64,000 nucleotides of DNA, taken from contig CAMOPX010000002.1 of NCBI GenBank assembly GCA_946622415.1, forward strand, positions 62,001 through 126,000, given 5' to 3'. The DNA is from an uncultured bacterium. GTDB lineage: Bacteria > Cyanobacteriota > Vampirovibrionia > Gastranaerophilales > Gastranaerophilaceae. Made by a program: the position numbers and the translations under genes. The notes under the pieces were generated by a model. The model worked only from the letters and a program-made list of their open reading frames with translations, had not been told where the DNA came from and made no database searches. Positions 19,350 to 28,743 of this stretch are shown here, in pieces. The stretch's first letter is position 1; every line of letters begins with the position of its first letter.

Positions 19350-19961
19350 TTATACATTTGATTGATTTTTGATACAGATTTTTTTATCCAAATAATTATA
19401 CTCTTTAAAATCGTAATTATTAATGTAATTTATTGCATCATGGGGTGTTTTTGCGACGTAATATATATTTGTTGATTCGGATTGTGCAAATTTTTCACCT
19501 ATTAATCTATAGAAGAATGAAATTAATTCATCATAAAAATTTAATGTATTTAAAAAGACTATGGGTTTATTATTATATCCGAGTTGTTTTTGCGTTAGCA
19601 TTTCGCTGATTTCTTCCAATGTTCCGAATCCACCTGCCAATGCAATAACCGCATCGGATAATTCATCCATTTTTGCTTTTCTTTCACGCATTCCTTTTGT
19701 AATGATTAATTTATCACAATCACCGGGGTGAATCCCCAGATTATACAGTTTTTCAGGCATTACTCCAATAATCTTTGAACCTTCGGATTTTGCGGAATTT
19801 GTTACTTTTCCCATCAAACCTAAGTTTGAGCCTCCATATACAACGTTATAATTATTTTTTGCAATTAATTTTCCGAGTTCTATTGCATCTTTATGGTATT
19901 TTTCATCTATGTTGTTGCTTGCGCTTGCAAATATGCAGATATTGTTAATCTTTTTATTCAT
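19350..19961 (-). CDS. LOG-family (cytokinin riboside phosphoribohydrolase-like) protein
   Basis: VYGGSNLGLMGKVTNSA and ALAGGFGTLEEISEMLT (PGGxGTxxE variant). Confidence 0.92.
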   Translation of the reverse strand: MNKKINNICIFASASNNIDEKYHKDAIELGKLIAKNNYNVVYGGSNLGLMGKVTNSAKSEGSKIIGVMPEKLYNLGIHPGDCDKLIITKGMRERKAKMDELSDAVIALAGGFGTLEEISEMLTQKQLGYNNKPIVFLNTLNFYDELISFFYRLIGEKFAQSESTNIYYVAKTPHDAINYINNYDFKEYNYLDKKICIKNQSNV

Positions 19962-20142
19962 AGGTAAAAGTTTAACATGGAAAAGTTTAGAGGTAAAATC
20001 TTGATTTTATTTGAAGATTTAATGACTTGATTTTTTAAATTTATGGAGCATAATTATATTGTTATTTGGTCTGACAATGAATTGAAGACTAAGTTTAATA
20101 GAGTAGATAATTCCCGATTTGATTTTTTGAATCAAACAAAGT

Positions 20143-20172
20143 AAAATTTAATATAACGCGGGATAGAGCAGT
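20143..20172 (+). repeat. First truncated copy of the tRNA-fMet 5' end plus upstream sequence
   Basis: aaaatttaatataacgcgggatagagcagt repeats exactly at 20241-20270. Confidence 0.85.
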
Positions 20173-20254
20173 CCCGTTTGGCTCCCTCAGGGAGACAAAA
20201 TAAAAAACGAGTCGGGCGATTAGCCCGAGAGCGATAAAGAAAAATTTAATATAA

Positions 20255-20293
<39 letters not shown>

Positions 20294-20312
20294 GACTCAT
20301 TTTAGATTAACC

Positions 20313-20362
20313 TGTGTGATTGGTATAATAAGTGTTAATGGTATTTATAAAATACTTTATTT
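20313..20362 (+). repeat. 50-bp exact direct repeat, left copy
   Basis: tgtgtgattggtataataagtgttaatggtatttataaaatactttattt, identical to 26785-26834. Confidence 0.92.
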
Positions 20363-20382
20363 TTTAATGAAAATTGTAGGGA

Positions 20383-20405
20383 AGACCTACAATAATTATA
20401 GGTCT
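20383..20405. terminator. Putative terminator hairpin near the element end
   Basis: agacctacaataattataggtct followed by ttttt; related palindrome cctacaataattgtagg near 26960. Confidence 0.6.
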
Positions 20406-20430
20406 TTTTGCCCCACAAATTTTTATAAAA

Positions 20431-21408
20431 TTATGCACCCTTTTCATCGGATTTTTTAGGAAACATCTCATAAGGTACATATTTTTCCATATTGTTAAAA
20501 TATCGCCTGAATATAAATACTGATTTTTTAACTTCTTCTTTTAATTTCGTTGGCATAACATGAGTATATGTATCTAAAGTAATACCAATACTGCTATGTC
20601 CTAACAATTGCGATACAGTTTTTGGCTCATATTGCCCGCTTTCAAATAAACGAGTTGCGTACGAATGTCGCAAATCGTGTATTCTAAAATGTTCAATACC
20701 AAGTTCTTTTAATCTTGAATTTAAGTGTTTCCTAAAAACAGTATCACAAATAAAATAACCGTCGTTTTTTGCGAATACAAGGTCTAAATCGTGCCTATAC
20801 TTTTCTTTGTATATGGCTTTATTTTCACATTGCTTTTGTTTTATTGTGTATAATAATGCAGATAATTCAGTAAATATTGGCAAAGTACGATTTGAATGTC
20901 GTGTTTTGGTAGATTTAATTATTTCTAATTTATATTTGCGTTTTATTGTTTTATCGGTATTGGGTACAGCTTGCACTTGTTGGTCAATTCTTATTTCCTT
21001 TTTGAATAAATCAACCTTACTCCATTGCAAACCAAGAGCTTCACCTAACCTTGCACCTGTACATAACAGGAATATAATTAACAAATCCATTGTAGAATTA
21101 CCTTTCATACAAGCATTAGCAAGTTTTATGGTATCTTCTTGTGTTAGAGCATTTGCAAACTTCTTTTCTCGTTTTGGTAAAGTAACTTTTTGGTTTGGAT
21201 TAAAAGTAATCAAATCGTTATTATAAGCACATTTGAACATTCTATTTGCGACTGTATAAATATTTTTAATCGTTTTTGGGCTTAATTTTTCACCTCTGAC
21301 ATTAGTTTTTTCACAACAGGCATTATAAAACCTTTGTAACATTTGCCCTATTACATTTTTAAGCCGATATTGTCCAATGTCGTTTATGATATGGTGGTCT
21401 AAAAACTT
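20431..21408 (-). pseudogene. Tyrosine integrase, C-terminal/catalytic fragment
   Basis: Supplied ORF 20431..21342; frame stays open to ~21408. TGARLGEALGLQWSKVD, HDLRHSYATRL, LLGHSSIGITLDTY catalytic motifs. Confidence 0.85.
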
Positions 21409-21698
21409 CTATCATCGCTTTGTGTTGTAATTTTTACCTTGCCTACAACATAATTATCGTACCAATAATTAGCCCATTGCTCTATTGTCCAATTAGAATT
21501 AGCGTCTTTTGTATAAATTCCATTTTGTTCATTTCGCCAATTTGTAGCTTTTTCAATACATTCTTCTTTGGTTTTTGCCCAAAAATATTTATATTTTGTA
21601 TTTCCGCCTTTGTCAGTATAAGGTATGCGATAATCATATCCGTTACCATTTTTACTAAAACAACCTTCGCCATTTTTTCTTCGTTTAGCCATTTGCAT
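21399..21698 (-). pseudogene. Tyrosine integrase, N-terminal arm-binding fragment
   Basis: GNGYDYRIPYTDKGGNTKYKYFWAKTKEECIEK AP2-like arm domain; stops at TAG (21399-21401), where the other frame continues. Confidence 0.85.
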
Positions 21699-22260
21699 TC
21701 TCCTCTCTTACGAATTTGTAGAATGCGTATTCGCTAATACCTAATGAACGAATTGCACCAATAGATGTTATTTCTCGATTTCGCCATTTTTTGTATATTT
21801 CACTAAAATTGTCAGGCTTTGGTACTTTTTTACGACCTTTGTATTTCCCTTTCATTTTAGCTATTGCAATTCCGTCTTTTTGGCGTTCTAAAAGGTTATC
21901 CCTTTCAAACTGATAAATTGCACCAAGAAAAGTGAGCATAGGTTTACCAATATGCGTTGAAGTATCAATATTTTCTTTGATACTGAATAAAGTTACACCT
22001 TTTTTCTCTAACAATGCAACAATACCAAGCAGGTCTTTTGTATTACGGGCAAGCCGTGAAAGGTCTTTTACATAAACAGTATCACCTTTTCTTACATAAT
22101 TAAGCATAGCCTTTAATTCAGTGCGGTCTTCTCTATTTTTACCGCTGACTTTTTCCTCAAAAGGCATATCAATATTGTATTTTTCTAATAATGCCTTTTG
22201 GCTGTCCGTATTTTGCTCGACTGTGCTAACTCTAATGTACGCAATTCTTTGTCCTGTCAT
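21685..22260 (-). CDS. Serine recombinase (resolvase/invertase family)
   Basis: RIAYIRVSTVEQNTDSQ; VKDLSRLARNTKDL; C-terminal HTH; overlaps integrase N-terminus by 14 nt. Confidence 0.95.
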   Translation of the reverse strand: MTGQRIAYIRVSTVEQNTDSQKALLEKYNIDMPFEEKVSGKNREDRTELKAMLNYVRKGDTVYVKDLSRLARNTKDLLGIVALLEKKGVTLFSIKENIDTSTHIGKPMLTFLGAIYQFERDNLLERQKDGIAIAKMKGKYKGRKKVPKPDNFSEIYKKWRNREITSIGAIRSLGISEYAFYKFVREENANG

Positions 22261-22272
22261 CGTTTCCCCCTT

Positions 22273-22593
22273 TTAATTTTTTTGTAGGATAACGATTGGA
22301 TAAAGTAAAGACTTTATCGCGGAATTGAGTGAAAATACAAAAACCAACTCTAAACAAAGGCTTTTCTTATGCCGTAAAATAGCGTGAATAGAGTATAGCC
22401 TATCACTTGACAAAACTTTATCAAGTTTGATTGCAGTATAGACATCTAAATTTTTCTTGCAGTAGTGATGTTCCTTTCTTTTCTTGTATTTTAACCTGTT
22501 TTTTGATTGTGTTAGGTGCGTCATTCTAATACAATCGTGTTTTTCATCAGTTTTTCCGCTGACATCGGACTTAAAATCATACAATTTTAGCAT
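22273..22593 (-). CDS. Small hypothetical protein of the element
   Basis: SD-like aaggagaat before ATG, ends 13 nt upstream of resolvase start; no recognised domain. Confidence 0.4.
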   Translation of the reverse strand: MLKLYDFKSDVSGKTDEKHDCIRMTHLTQSKNRLKYKKRKEHHYCKKNLDVYTAIKLDKVLSSDRLYSIHAILRHKKSLCLELVFVFSLNSAIKSLLYPIVILQKN

Positions 22594-23034
22594 GATATTC
22601 TCCTTATGTTTTGTGTAACTGATGTATGTTTGACGCTTAACCTCCTTAAAATTAAAATGTCCTACTGTTTGAGCCTAAATTATTTGTACCAATAGCGGAG
22701 GCTCACACTGGGGACGAGAAATAAAGGTGAATCGTCACTACCTATTTAATTTATATCTCTATAATATAAAATTTTTTGAATGTCGTCAATAAAAAGCCAA
22801 TATTATGGCTAAAATATGAAGTTATGTTAATAAATTTTATTTATTCTGCCGCAACCAGTCTTTTTCTCTCGGGATAAAATAATGGGTATCTACATGTTTG
22901 CAAGACTATAATAATAAATATTTCAATGTTTTCATGAATAAATTTTAATTTACATATTTCCTATATTGCTATATATAGAATAAATTGTATAAGATATATT
23001 CTCTTTTTTATTTTATCTTCCTCGTAGGTCAAGT

Positions 23035-23463
23035 TTATTTTTTAAACTCGCGTTTTTTCTTTAAATATGCAGTATATAAAATTTCTCTTATGCTATAAGG
23101 CACTTCGGTATTATAATTATTTAGTGCTTTTATATTGTTTTCTGTCTGAACAATATTATTAAATTTTTTATAATCATTAAAAGATAAATCGTCTTCCACT
23201 GACTTTATTCTATTTTCTATATACAGTATTGCAAGTTCTCTAATTTTTTTCATATTCTCCGATTCTTCTTTTTTAAGATGAATTGAAATATATGATTTAT
23301 TTTTATTAATTTTATAAATTATACGAAGCACAATTGCAGTAATTAAAATACTAAAAATAAATATCCATAATAAATCTTCAAAAAAATTAGGACCACCATC
23401 TGAAAATAGCATACCAATGATTACAACTATAATAATATTCCAAATAATGGCTAAAATGTGCAT
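23035..23463 (-). CDS. Small membrane protein (two predicted N-terminal TM segments)
   Basis: Hydrophobic IIWNIIIVVIIGMLF and WIFIFSILITAIVLRIIY, then charged C-terminus. Confidence 0.7.
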   Translation of the reverse strand: MHILAIIWNIIIVVIIGMLFSDGGPNFFEDLLWIFIFSILITAIVLRIIYKINKNKSYISIHLKKEESENMKKIRELAILYIENRIKSVEDDLSFNDYKKFNNIVQTENNIKALNNYNTEVPYSIREILYTAYLKKKREFKK

Positions 23464-23520
23464 AATTACTCCTTTTTATATTAGTTATTACACAATGAGA
23501 AATTATTGCAAGTCTCTATT

Positions 23521-24789
23521 TTATTTCATTTCATAATGAGCTATCAAAAAGTTTATAATTTGATAGCTCAAATTTATTCCCCATTCTGGAGGTGATTTTA
23601 ATCCTTCATAATCTCGACTTTCAAATTTATCAATAACATCACTTGCAGGAATTAATAAGACATGAACTGAATTAACTACATATACAACAAAAACGAGATA
23701 GCTATAATCTATGTCGTTAAAATTTTTCTTTAGTATCCAAGCATAATTATTTTTAACTTTTGGATTAAACCTGTAAAACATAAATCTTGCAAGCATATTT
23801 TCATTATTATTTGTAATTCTAAATAACGAATATTCTCTTCCTGTACTGATATTTATAAACTTATAGCCATTATTAAGCAATTTTTCGGTAGCAATATGCT
23901 CACTATAATTCCTTATAGAAATTTTATCCATTTTATAAAAATTATTCTCTTTTGTATCTGTTTTTTGGTATTCAGTTGCTTTTTTTACAATAAAAACCTT
24001 TTTTACATCTTGTCTATTATTAATAGGTTTAGTATTATTTAAGCAATACTCGCTAATAACACATTTCTCACACTTTGGTTTTTTAGTGCATACTTCCCCA
24101 TATCCTTTTGCACAATAATTCCACAATAAGTAATCAATTTTTATTTGACTTATTCCGATTTCATTTGATAATTGCTTGCATTTTCCTATAACCGCATAAT
24201 CAGATTTAGATGAAACTAAATTTAACCTATCAGGTGCAAGTATCCTTTTTAAATGCACATCAGGTTTAACAATATCTATACCCATATTTCGCAAATATTC
24301 ACAAACAAGTGCCACACCTGAATATCTCAATTTATAGGTACTATTACTATCGGCAAGTAATTTGACAATGTTTATAGGTGAATGACAGGTTATAAATTTT
24401 TCAATACCACTAAAATCTTTTTCAATTTTTTCAAATGTTTCAATATTTGCCTTTAATGACCGCATTTGATTTTTTGTCGTATATGGATTATTGCATTTGA
24501 TTTCGGTTATTTCAGTTATTAAATCTTCTGCTGATTTTTGTTTTAATTTTTCTTTATTATATTGGCAAAAAATATTATCAATATTTGCTAAATTGCTTTT
24601 AATTTTCTTCCAAGATACCAATGCACTTAATTGAGCATAAATAAAACCCCTTAAATGTTCTTTAAAATTGAATATTTTACCATTTTTTCTATCTTCAAAA
24701 GCCGACAAAATAGATGTGTCAATATCTTCTACCTTATCTTTTAGGTATCTATCAAGAATATTGAACATTTTTTTGTAATACTTTGCCAT
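23521..24789 (-). CDS. HhH-GPD DNA glycosylase-like protein with Cys cluster and C-terminal extension
   Basis: GVALVCEYLRNMGIDIVKPDVHLKRIL and CTKKPKCEKCVISEYC (C-X5-C-X2-C-X5-C), followed by ~160 aa of unknown function. Confidence 0.65.
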   Translation of the reverse strand: MAKYYKKMFNILDRYLKDKVEDIDTSILSAFEDRKNGKIFNFKEHLRGFIYAQLSALVSWKKIKSNLANIDNIFCQYNKEKLKQKSAEDLITEITEIKCNNPYTTKNQMRSLKANIETFEKIEKDFSGIEKFITCHSPINIVKLLADSNSTYKLRYSGVALVCEYLRNMGIDIVKPDVHLKRILAPDRLNLVSSKSDYAVIGKCKQLSNEIGISQIKIDYLLWNYCAKGYGEVCTKKPKCEKCVISEYCLNNTKPINNRQDVKKVFIVKKATEYQKTDTKENNFYKMDKISIRNYSEHIATEKLLNNGYKFINISTGREYSLFRITNNNENMLARFMFYRFNPKVKNNYAWILKKNFNDIDYSYLVFVVYVVNSVHVLLIPASDVIDKFESRDYEGLKSPPEWGINLSYQIINFLIAHYEMK

Positions 24790-24890
24790 TTAACAACACT
24801 TCCACTAACAATTCTAAAACTCAATTTACAATAGATGTACTCTACTGTCAATGTGTGTAACTCCCATTTTAAATATATTAAGGTGTAATA

Positions 24891-25208
24891 ATGAGTATTA
24901 AGAAAAAGTTAGGAAACAGAATTCGCGAAATTAGAACAAATCGTTCTTTGACACAGGAAGCATTAGCAGAAAAAGTTAATATGTCCGCAAAAAGTTTAAG
25001 CCAAATTGAACTTGGTAATAACTTTGTTTCAGCTGAAACATTGGAAGAAATTTGTTTAGCACTAAATATAACCCCAAAAGCATTATTTGATTTTGAATAT
25101 TCTGAAATTACAAAAGAAAATTCAATTAAAGAAATTGTCGATAAACTTGAAAATAATCCAAACTTATTAAAAATTATCTATAAAATTGTATCAGTTTTAG
25201 ATTACTAA
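24891..25208 (+). CDS. XRE-family transcriptional regulator
   Basis: NRIREIRTNRSLTQEALAEKVNMSAKSLSQIELGNNFVSAETLEEICLAL. Confidence 0.93.
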   Translation: MSIKKKLGNRIREIRTNRSLTQEALAEKVNMSAKSLSQIELGNNFVSAETLEEICLALNITPKALFDFEYSEITKENSIKEIVDKLENNPNLLKIIYKIVSVLDY

Positions 25209-25478
25209 TTTTAAATAATTCGGGTAACTTTATATCTCGCCGCCCTAAAACATTTCATCATTCGCCCGAGAATGCTCTCATTCTTAAAATTTTTGGGCGG
25301 GGTTTTTTACACCGAGAAAAATCTTACAACCAAAAACTTGTGTCCGTAACCACGAAACCGTAAATCACAACGAGAGGGGGCTATATGGGGTGGTTAATTA
25401 ATTTTATAATTTGTTGCATTTATTTATTTTTTAGTTAAAAATGGTAAAAGAATATAAATTAAAGTTATGGGGGATAAA

Positions 25479-25994
25479 ATGGCAGATTTTAAATTCAAGG
25501 TATCGATAGGAAGTGCCAATATAGAACTTGAAGGTGATAGTGAATTAGTAAAAGATTTTTTCAATGAATTAAGGGTAAATGGTTTAGGTAAGTTATCTGA
25601 ATTTAATTTTATGAATGCAACCAAAGAAACCGTAATCGTTCCAAATTGTCAAAGTGCTATTAGTTCAGATAATATTGAAACAAATAATGCCAACGTAGAT
25701 GATAACTACCCAACACTAAATGATATTGTTTTAAGTAATAAAATTAAAACTGAATCTAATTGGATATTGATATATACATTATATGCTACAGATTTCGGGA
25801 AAAAAGCAGTTGCGAAAAAAGAAATTAGTAGCATGTATAAGACAACAAATAGGCAAACATCCGCAAGAAGTAAAAATTTTGCCACTAACATAAAAAAATT
25901 AGTTACAGATAAACTTATATCATCAATAAATGATAACGATTTCATTATTACTGAAAAAGGGAAAGAGGAAGCAAATAAATTATTAGGTATATAA
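25479..25994 (+). CDS. Hypothetical protein with probable C-terminal winged-helix domain
   Basis: Start moved from 25467 to ATG 25479 (ggggg SD); FKFKVSIGSANIELEGDSELVKDFF N-domain; EISSMYKTTNRQTSARSKNFATNIKKLVTDKLI...ITEKGKEEANKLL. Confidence 0.75.
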   Translation: MADFKFKVSIGSANIELEGDSELVKDFFNELRVNGLGKLSEFNFMNATKETVIVPNCQSAISSDNIETNNANVDDNYPTLNDIVLSNKIKTESNWILIYTLYATDFGKKAVAKKEISSMYKTTNRQTSARSKNFATNIKKLVTDKLISSINDNDFIITEKGKEEANKLLGI

Positions 25995-25998
25995 ACAA

Positions 25999-26733
25999 GT
26001 GGAGAACCTTGAATATTTTTACAAAAGAATACCGAATCAAAACAATTTAACTGCTTCAAAGTTAATACCTTATTTTGTTTATTTTTTACAGGAAGAAAAA
26101 GAAGATATCAATGCTAAAGATATCCTAGAATGTTTTAATATTCTATCTTTGAGTCCATATTCTAACATACCTGCATATTTATCTAAAAATAGTTCTGGAA
26201 AAAACGCTGTTTTAATTAAGGGTAAATGTGGATATAAATTGCATAGAAATACTAAAGAGAAAATTGCTAATGATTTGCAAGATATTATTGAAGTTCCAAT
26301 TACAGAAAATTTAATACCATTATCAATTTTTGACAATACTCCATATTATATTATTGCAAATGCTAAGCAAATGTGTCAGTGCTATGATTCTGGTTTGTAT
26401 GATGCAACATTAGTATTAATGCGAAAACTGGTTGAAACATTAATAATAGAGTGTTTTGAAAGGTATGGAATTGATGATGAAATAAAAAATATAGATGGCG
26501 TTTTTTATTATTTAAGTGACCTTATTGCTAAATTTACAACATGTCAGAAATGGAATGTGAGTCGCAATTTAAAATCTAATATCGAAAAAGTTAAAAAGTA
26601 TGGTGATTTGAGTGCTCATAATAGACGCTTTTTGGCTAAAAAGAAAGATATTGATGACATGAAAATTGAATTAAGGCAAGTCATTCAAGAGATTATTCTA
26701 ACTATTGATTATACAAACTGGAGTAGAGTTTAA
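25999..26733 (+). CDS. Winged-helix-like + DUF4145/HEPN-like protein
   Basis: YDSGLYDATLVLMRKLVETLIIECFE...KKYGDLSAHNRRF...DIDDMKIELRQVIQEI resembles DUF4145; GTG start 4 nt after upstream stop. Confidence 0.65.
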   Translation: MENLEYFYKRIPNQNNLTASKLIPYFVYFLQEEKEDINAKDILECFNILSLSPYSNIPAYLSKNSSGKNAVLIKGKCGYKLHRNTKEKIANDLQDIIEVPITENLIPLSIFDNTPYYIIANAKQMCQCYDSGLYDATLVLMRKLVETLIIECFERYGIDDEIKNIDGVFYYLSDLIAKFTTCQKWNVSRNLKSNIEKVKKYGDLSAHNRRFLAKKKDIDDMKIELRQVIQEIILTIDYTNWSRV

Positions 26734-26740
26734 TTGTTTT

Positions 26741-26762
26741 GTAGCTCGGTGGCTCATAAGAC
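26741..26762 (+). repeat. Degenerate internal att-like copy of tRNA-fMet
   Basis: gtagctcggtggctcataagac, compared with gtagctcgtcgggctcataagac at the left end. Confidence 0.75.
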
Positions 26763-26784
26763 GCATTTATTTTTTAACTTATTT

Positions 26785-26834
26785 TGTGTGATTGGTATAA
26801 TAAGTGTTAATGGTATTTATAAAATACTTTATTT
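26785..26834 (+). repeat. 50-bp exact direct repeat, right copy
   Basis: Identical to 20313-20362. Confidence 0.92.
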
Positions 26835-27077
26835 ATGATTACTAATAACTAAATAGCAATAATTCTTTTTCCCCGAACTTTGTTTTAAAAGTTTTATAGC
26901 AATTTATCCCCGATTTTATGTTTTTTAATTTCTCTATCCGCCATGCTTACATATATACCTACAATAATTGTAGGGAACAAGCGATATAATAACGAAATTA
27001 ACCGCCACTTGATTTTAATTTTTTAGCGTTACATAATATCTTTGTTGATAGAATTTCAGCAATTTACAATTTAATAT

Positions 27078-27154
<77 letters not shown>

Positions 27155-27173
27155 TTTAAAGGCGAAAGCTGTA

Positions 27174-27208
27174 GTAAAAAACAGAAGTGATAAGCTTCTG
27201 TTTTTTAC
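27174..27208. terminator. Terminator after tRNA-fMet
   Basis: gtaaaaaacagaag...cttctgttttttac inverted repeat. Confidence 0.8.
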
Positions 27209-27288
27209 TATTGAAAGGCGACGTATGACAATTGAGCAAAACGAGCTGTATTTTTTCAGGACATTTAGTCGGAAAGAAATAAGCAAGC

Positions 27289-27374
27289 TGTCATGCTGAA
27301 CTTGTTTCAGAATCTTATAAAAGTCGCATGTTTACTACATTTTGATAAGACCCTGAAATAAATTCAGGGTGACA
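27289..27374. repeat. Pair of ~30-bp imperfect inverted repeats
   Basis: tgtcatgctgaacttgtttcagaatcttat (27289-27318) and ataagaccctgaaataaattcagggtgaca (27345-27374). Confidence 0.75.
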
Positions 27375-27966
27375 TTATGGTCGGAAGTTAGTTGAGAATA
27401 GAAGTACCGAAAGTCCCAAAATCTTCCAATTTTTCTAATATGTTCCTAATTCTGTCCCAACGCCGGTTTGCCCAATTTTTGTGTTGTTTCACCTGAGATG
27501 AGAATTTATTGGGTGACGAAATTAGAAATAAGGTCGGAAATTTTATAAAAATGGTCGGAAGCAATCAATAATATATGAGTGGAAGGAATGGAAAGGTAAC
27601 CTTAATAGATTACCTAATCTACATCTGCTTTAAGGACGCAGTAATGCAAGCAAAGCCGACATGCCATTGATGTCATATGTTGACGATATGAACATGGAAC
27701 AAAAAAATTGTTTTACGAACATTCATTTATACGTCCAAGTATATCGTTGGAATTTGATAATTTTGGAATGTTTTATAATGAACGAAAAAAACTCTTAGTA
27801 TAAAACTTTTTGAATTGCTAAAATAAATTTTCAAATATATTTTTATTTAAATTTGCGATGAACAAAATTTACAGGCATATCTAGTATTAGTTAGTTTGTT
27901 TTGGCAAATCGGCAAAATAAATTTTTCACTAGTTTTATATCAATGTATTGCATTCTAGATATATTT

Positions 27967-28695
27967 ATGAAAATTTCTTTTAAAAACCCCCCGAATATTA
28001 GGTTTAATAATCTTTTTACGAACTTCGCTTCGAAAAAGAATGAATTTAATCCTTATTATCATGCTTCAAAGATTCCCCAAGGTGCTAATTATGGGGTTGT
28101 CGATTCTTTTGAATGCTTGGATGATAGGACGATTTTTCAGTTGCGTGATGATAATGCAAATGGATTTGATATTTCTGATGGAAGGGATTTTATAATTTTC
28201 AGAAGAATAAAAAAAGCCGAGCATGATGCAAAAAAATTTATAAAATACCATCCTCAATTTGAATATGATGATATAGTCCAAAGCTTAATAGAATTTGTTG
28301 TAAAATATACAGATAAAGAATTATCATCGCAATCCGGTAATTATATTTTTAATGCACTTTATGATGAACGTAGAGATAGTTATTTTGAAAAACTTGTAGA
28401 AAAAGAAAATCAAAAACCGGATTTTATTGCATTTTCTAAAAATGTTGAGGTGTCATACGATCAAGAAATCAACGATGAATTGCCTGATTATTTAAAAAAT
28501 GCGTTGGAATTTTTATTGACGCCCGAGCAGAAATTTATACTTCATACAAAATACGGTATAAACATAAATCGTTGTTTGTCAGCTGATGATATTGCCGAGG
28601 AATTGGGCACAACTGTCCGAAATGTCCATAAACAGGAAATATTTGCACTCAGAAAACTCAGACGTTATCTTTCTTTTTTAAATAGAAATTCATAA
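27967..28695 (+). CDS. Sigma-70-like protein (region 4 clear)
   Basis: LTPEQKFILHTKYGINI...SADDIAEELGTTVRNVHKQEIFALRKLRRYL; likely start ATG 27967 rather than 27901. Confidence 0.75.
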   Translation: MKISFKNPPNIRFNNLFTNFASKKNEFNPYYHASKIPQGANYGVVDSFECLDDRTIFQLRDDNANGFDISDGRDFIIFRRIKKAEHDAKKFIKYHPQFEYDDIVQSLIEFVVKYTDKELSSQSGNYIFNALYDERRDSYFEKLVEKENQKPDFIAFSKNVEVSYDQEINDELPDYLKNALEFLLTPEQKFILHTKYGININRCLSADDIAEELGTTVRNVHKQEIFALRKLRRYLSFLNRNS

Positions 28696-28729
28696 AAAAT
28701 ATGGAGTTAATTTTAACTCCATATTTTTT
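28694..28729. terminator. Bidirectional terminator
   Basis: aaaaaatatggagttaa-ttttaactccatatttttt. Confidence 0.85.
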
Positions 28730-28743
28730 ATAGTTTAATTTTC

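Noticed and set aside
20043-20144. 33-aa ORF MEHNYIVIWSDNELKTKFNRVDNSRFDFLNQTK next to the element
   Set aside because: Too short to support; no SD-confirmed start or homology signal.
20807-21226. 139-aa plus-strand ORF inside integrase
   Set aside because: Antisense shadow of a clear integrase domain.
21399-21408. Programmed -1 frameshifting in the integrase as a firm call
   Set aside because: TTT-TAG slippage is possible, but no canonical X-XXY-YYZ heptamer is present; a 1-nt deletion or homopolymer error is simpler.
22273-22593. Considered as a crRNA/tracrRNA-like noncoding locus
   Set aside because: Only superficial resemblance (gtttagagttg); no cas genes or array nearby.
27415-27580. 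Minus-strand open frame ...VKQHKNWANRRWDRIRNILEKLEDFGTFGTSILN
   Set aside because: Looks protein-like but is short, lacks a clear start and lies in a repeat-rich spacer; possibly a gene remnant.
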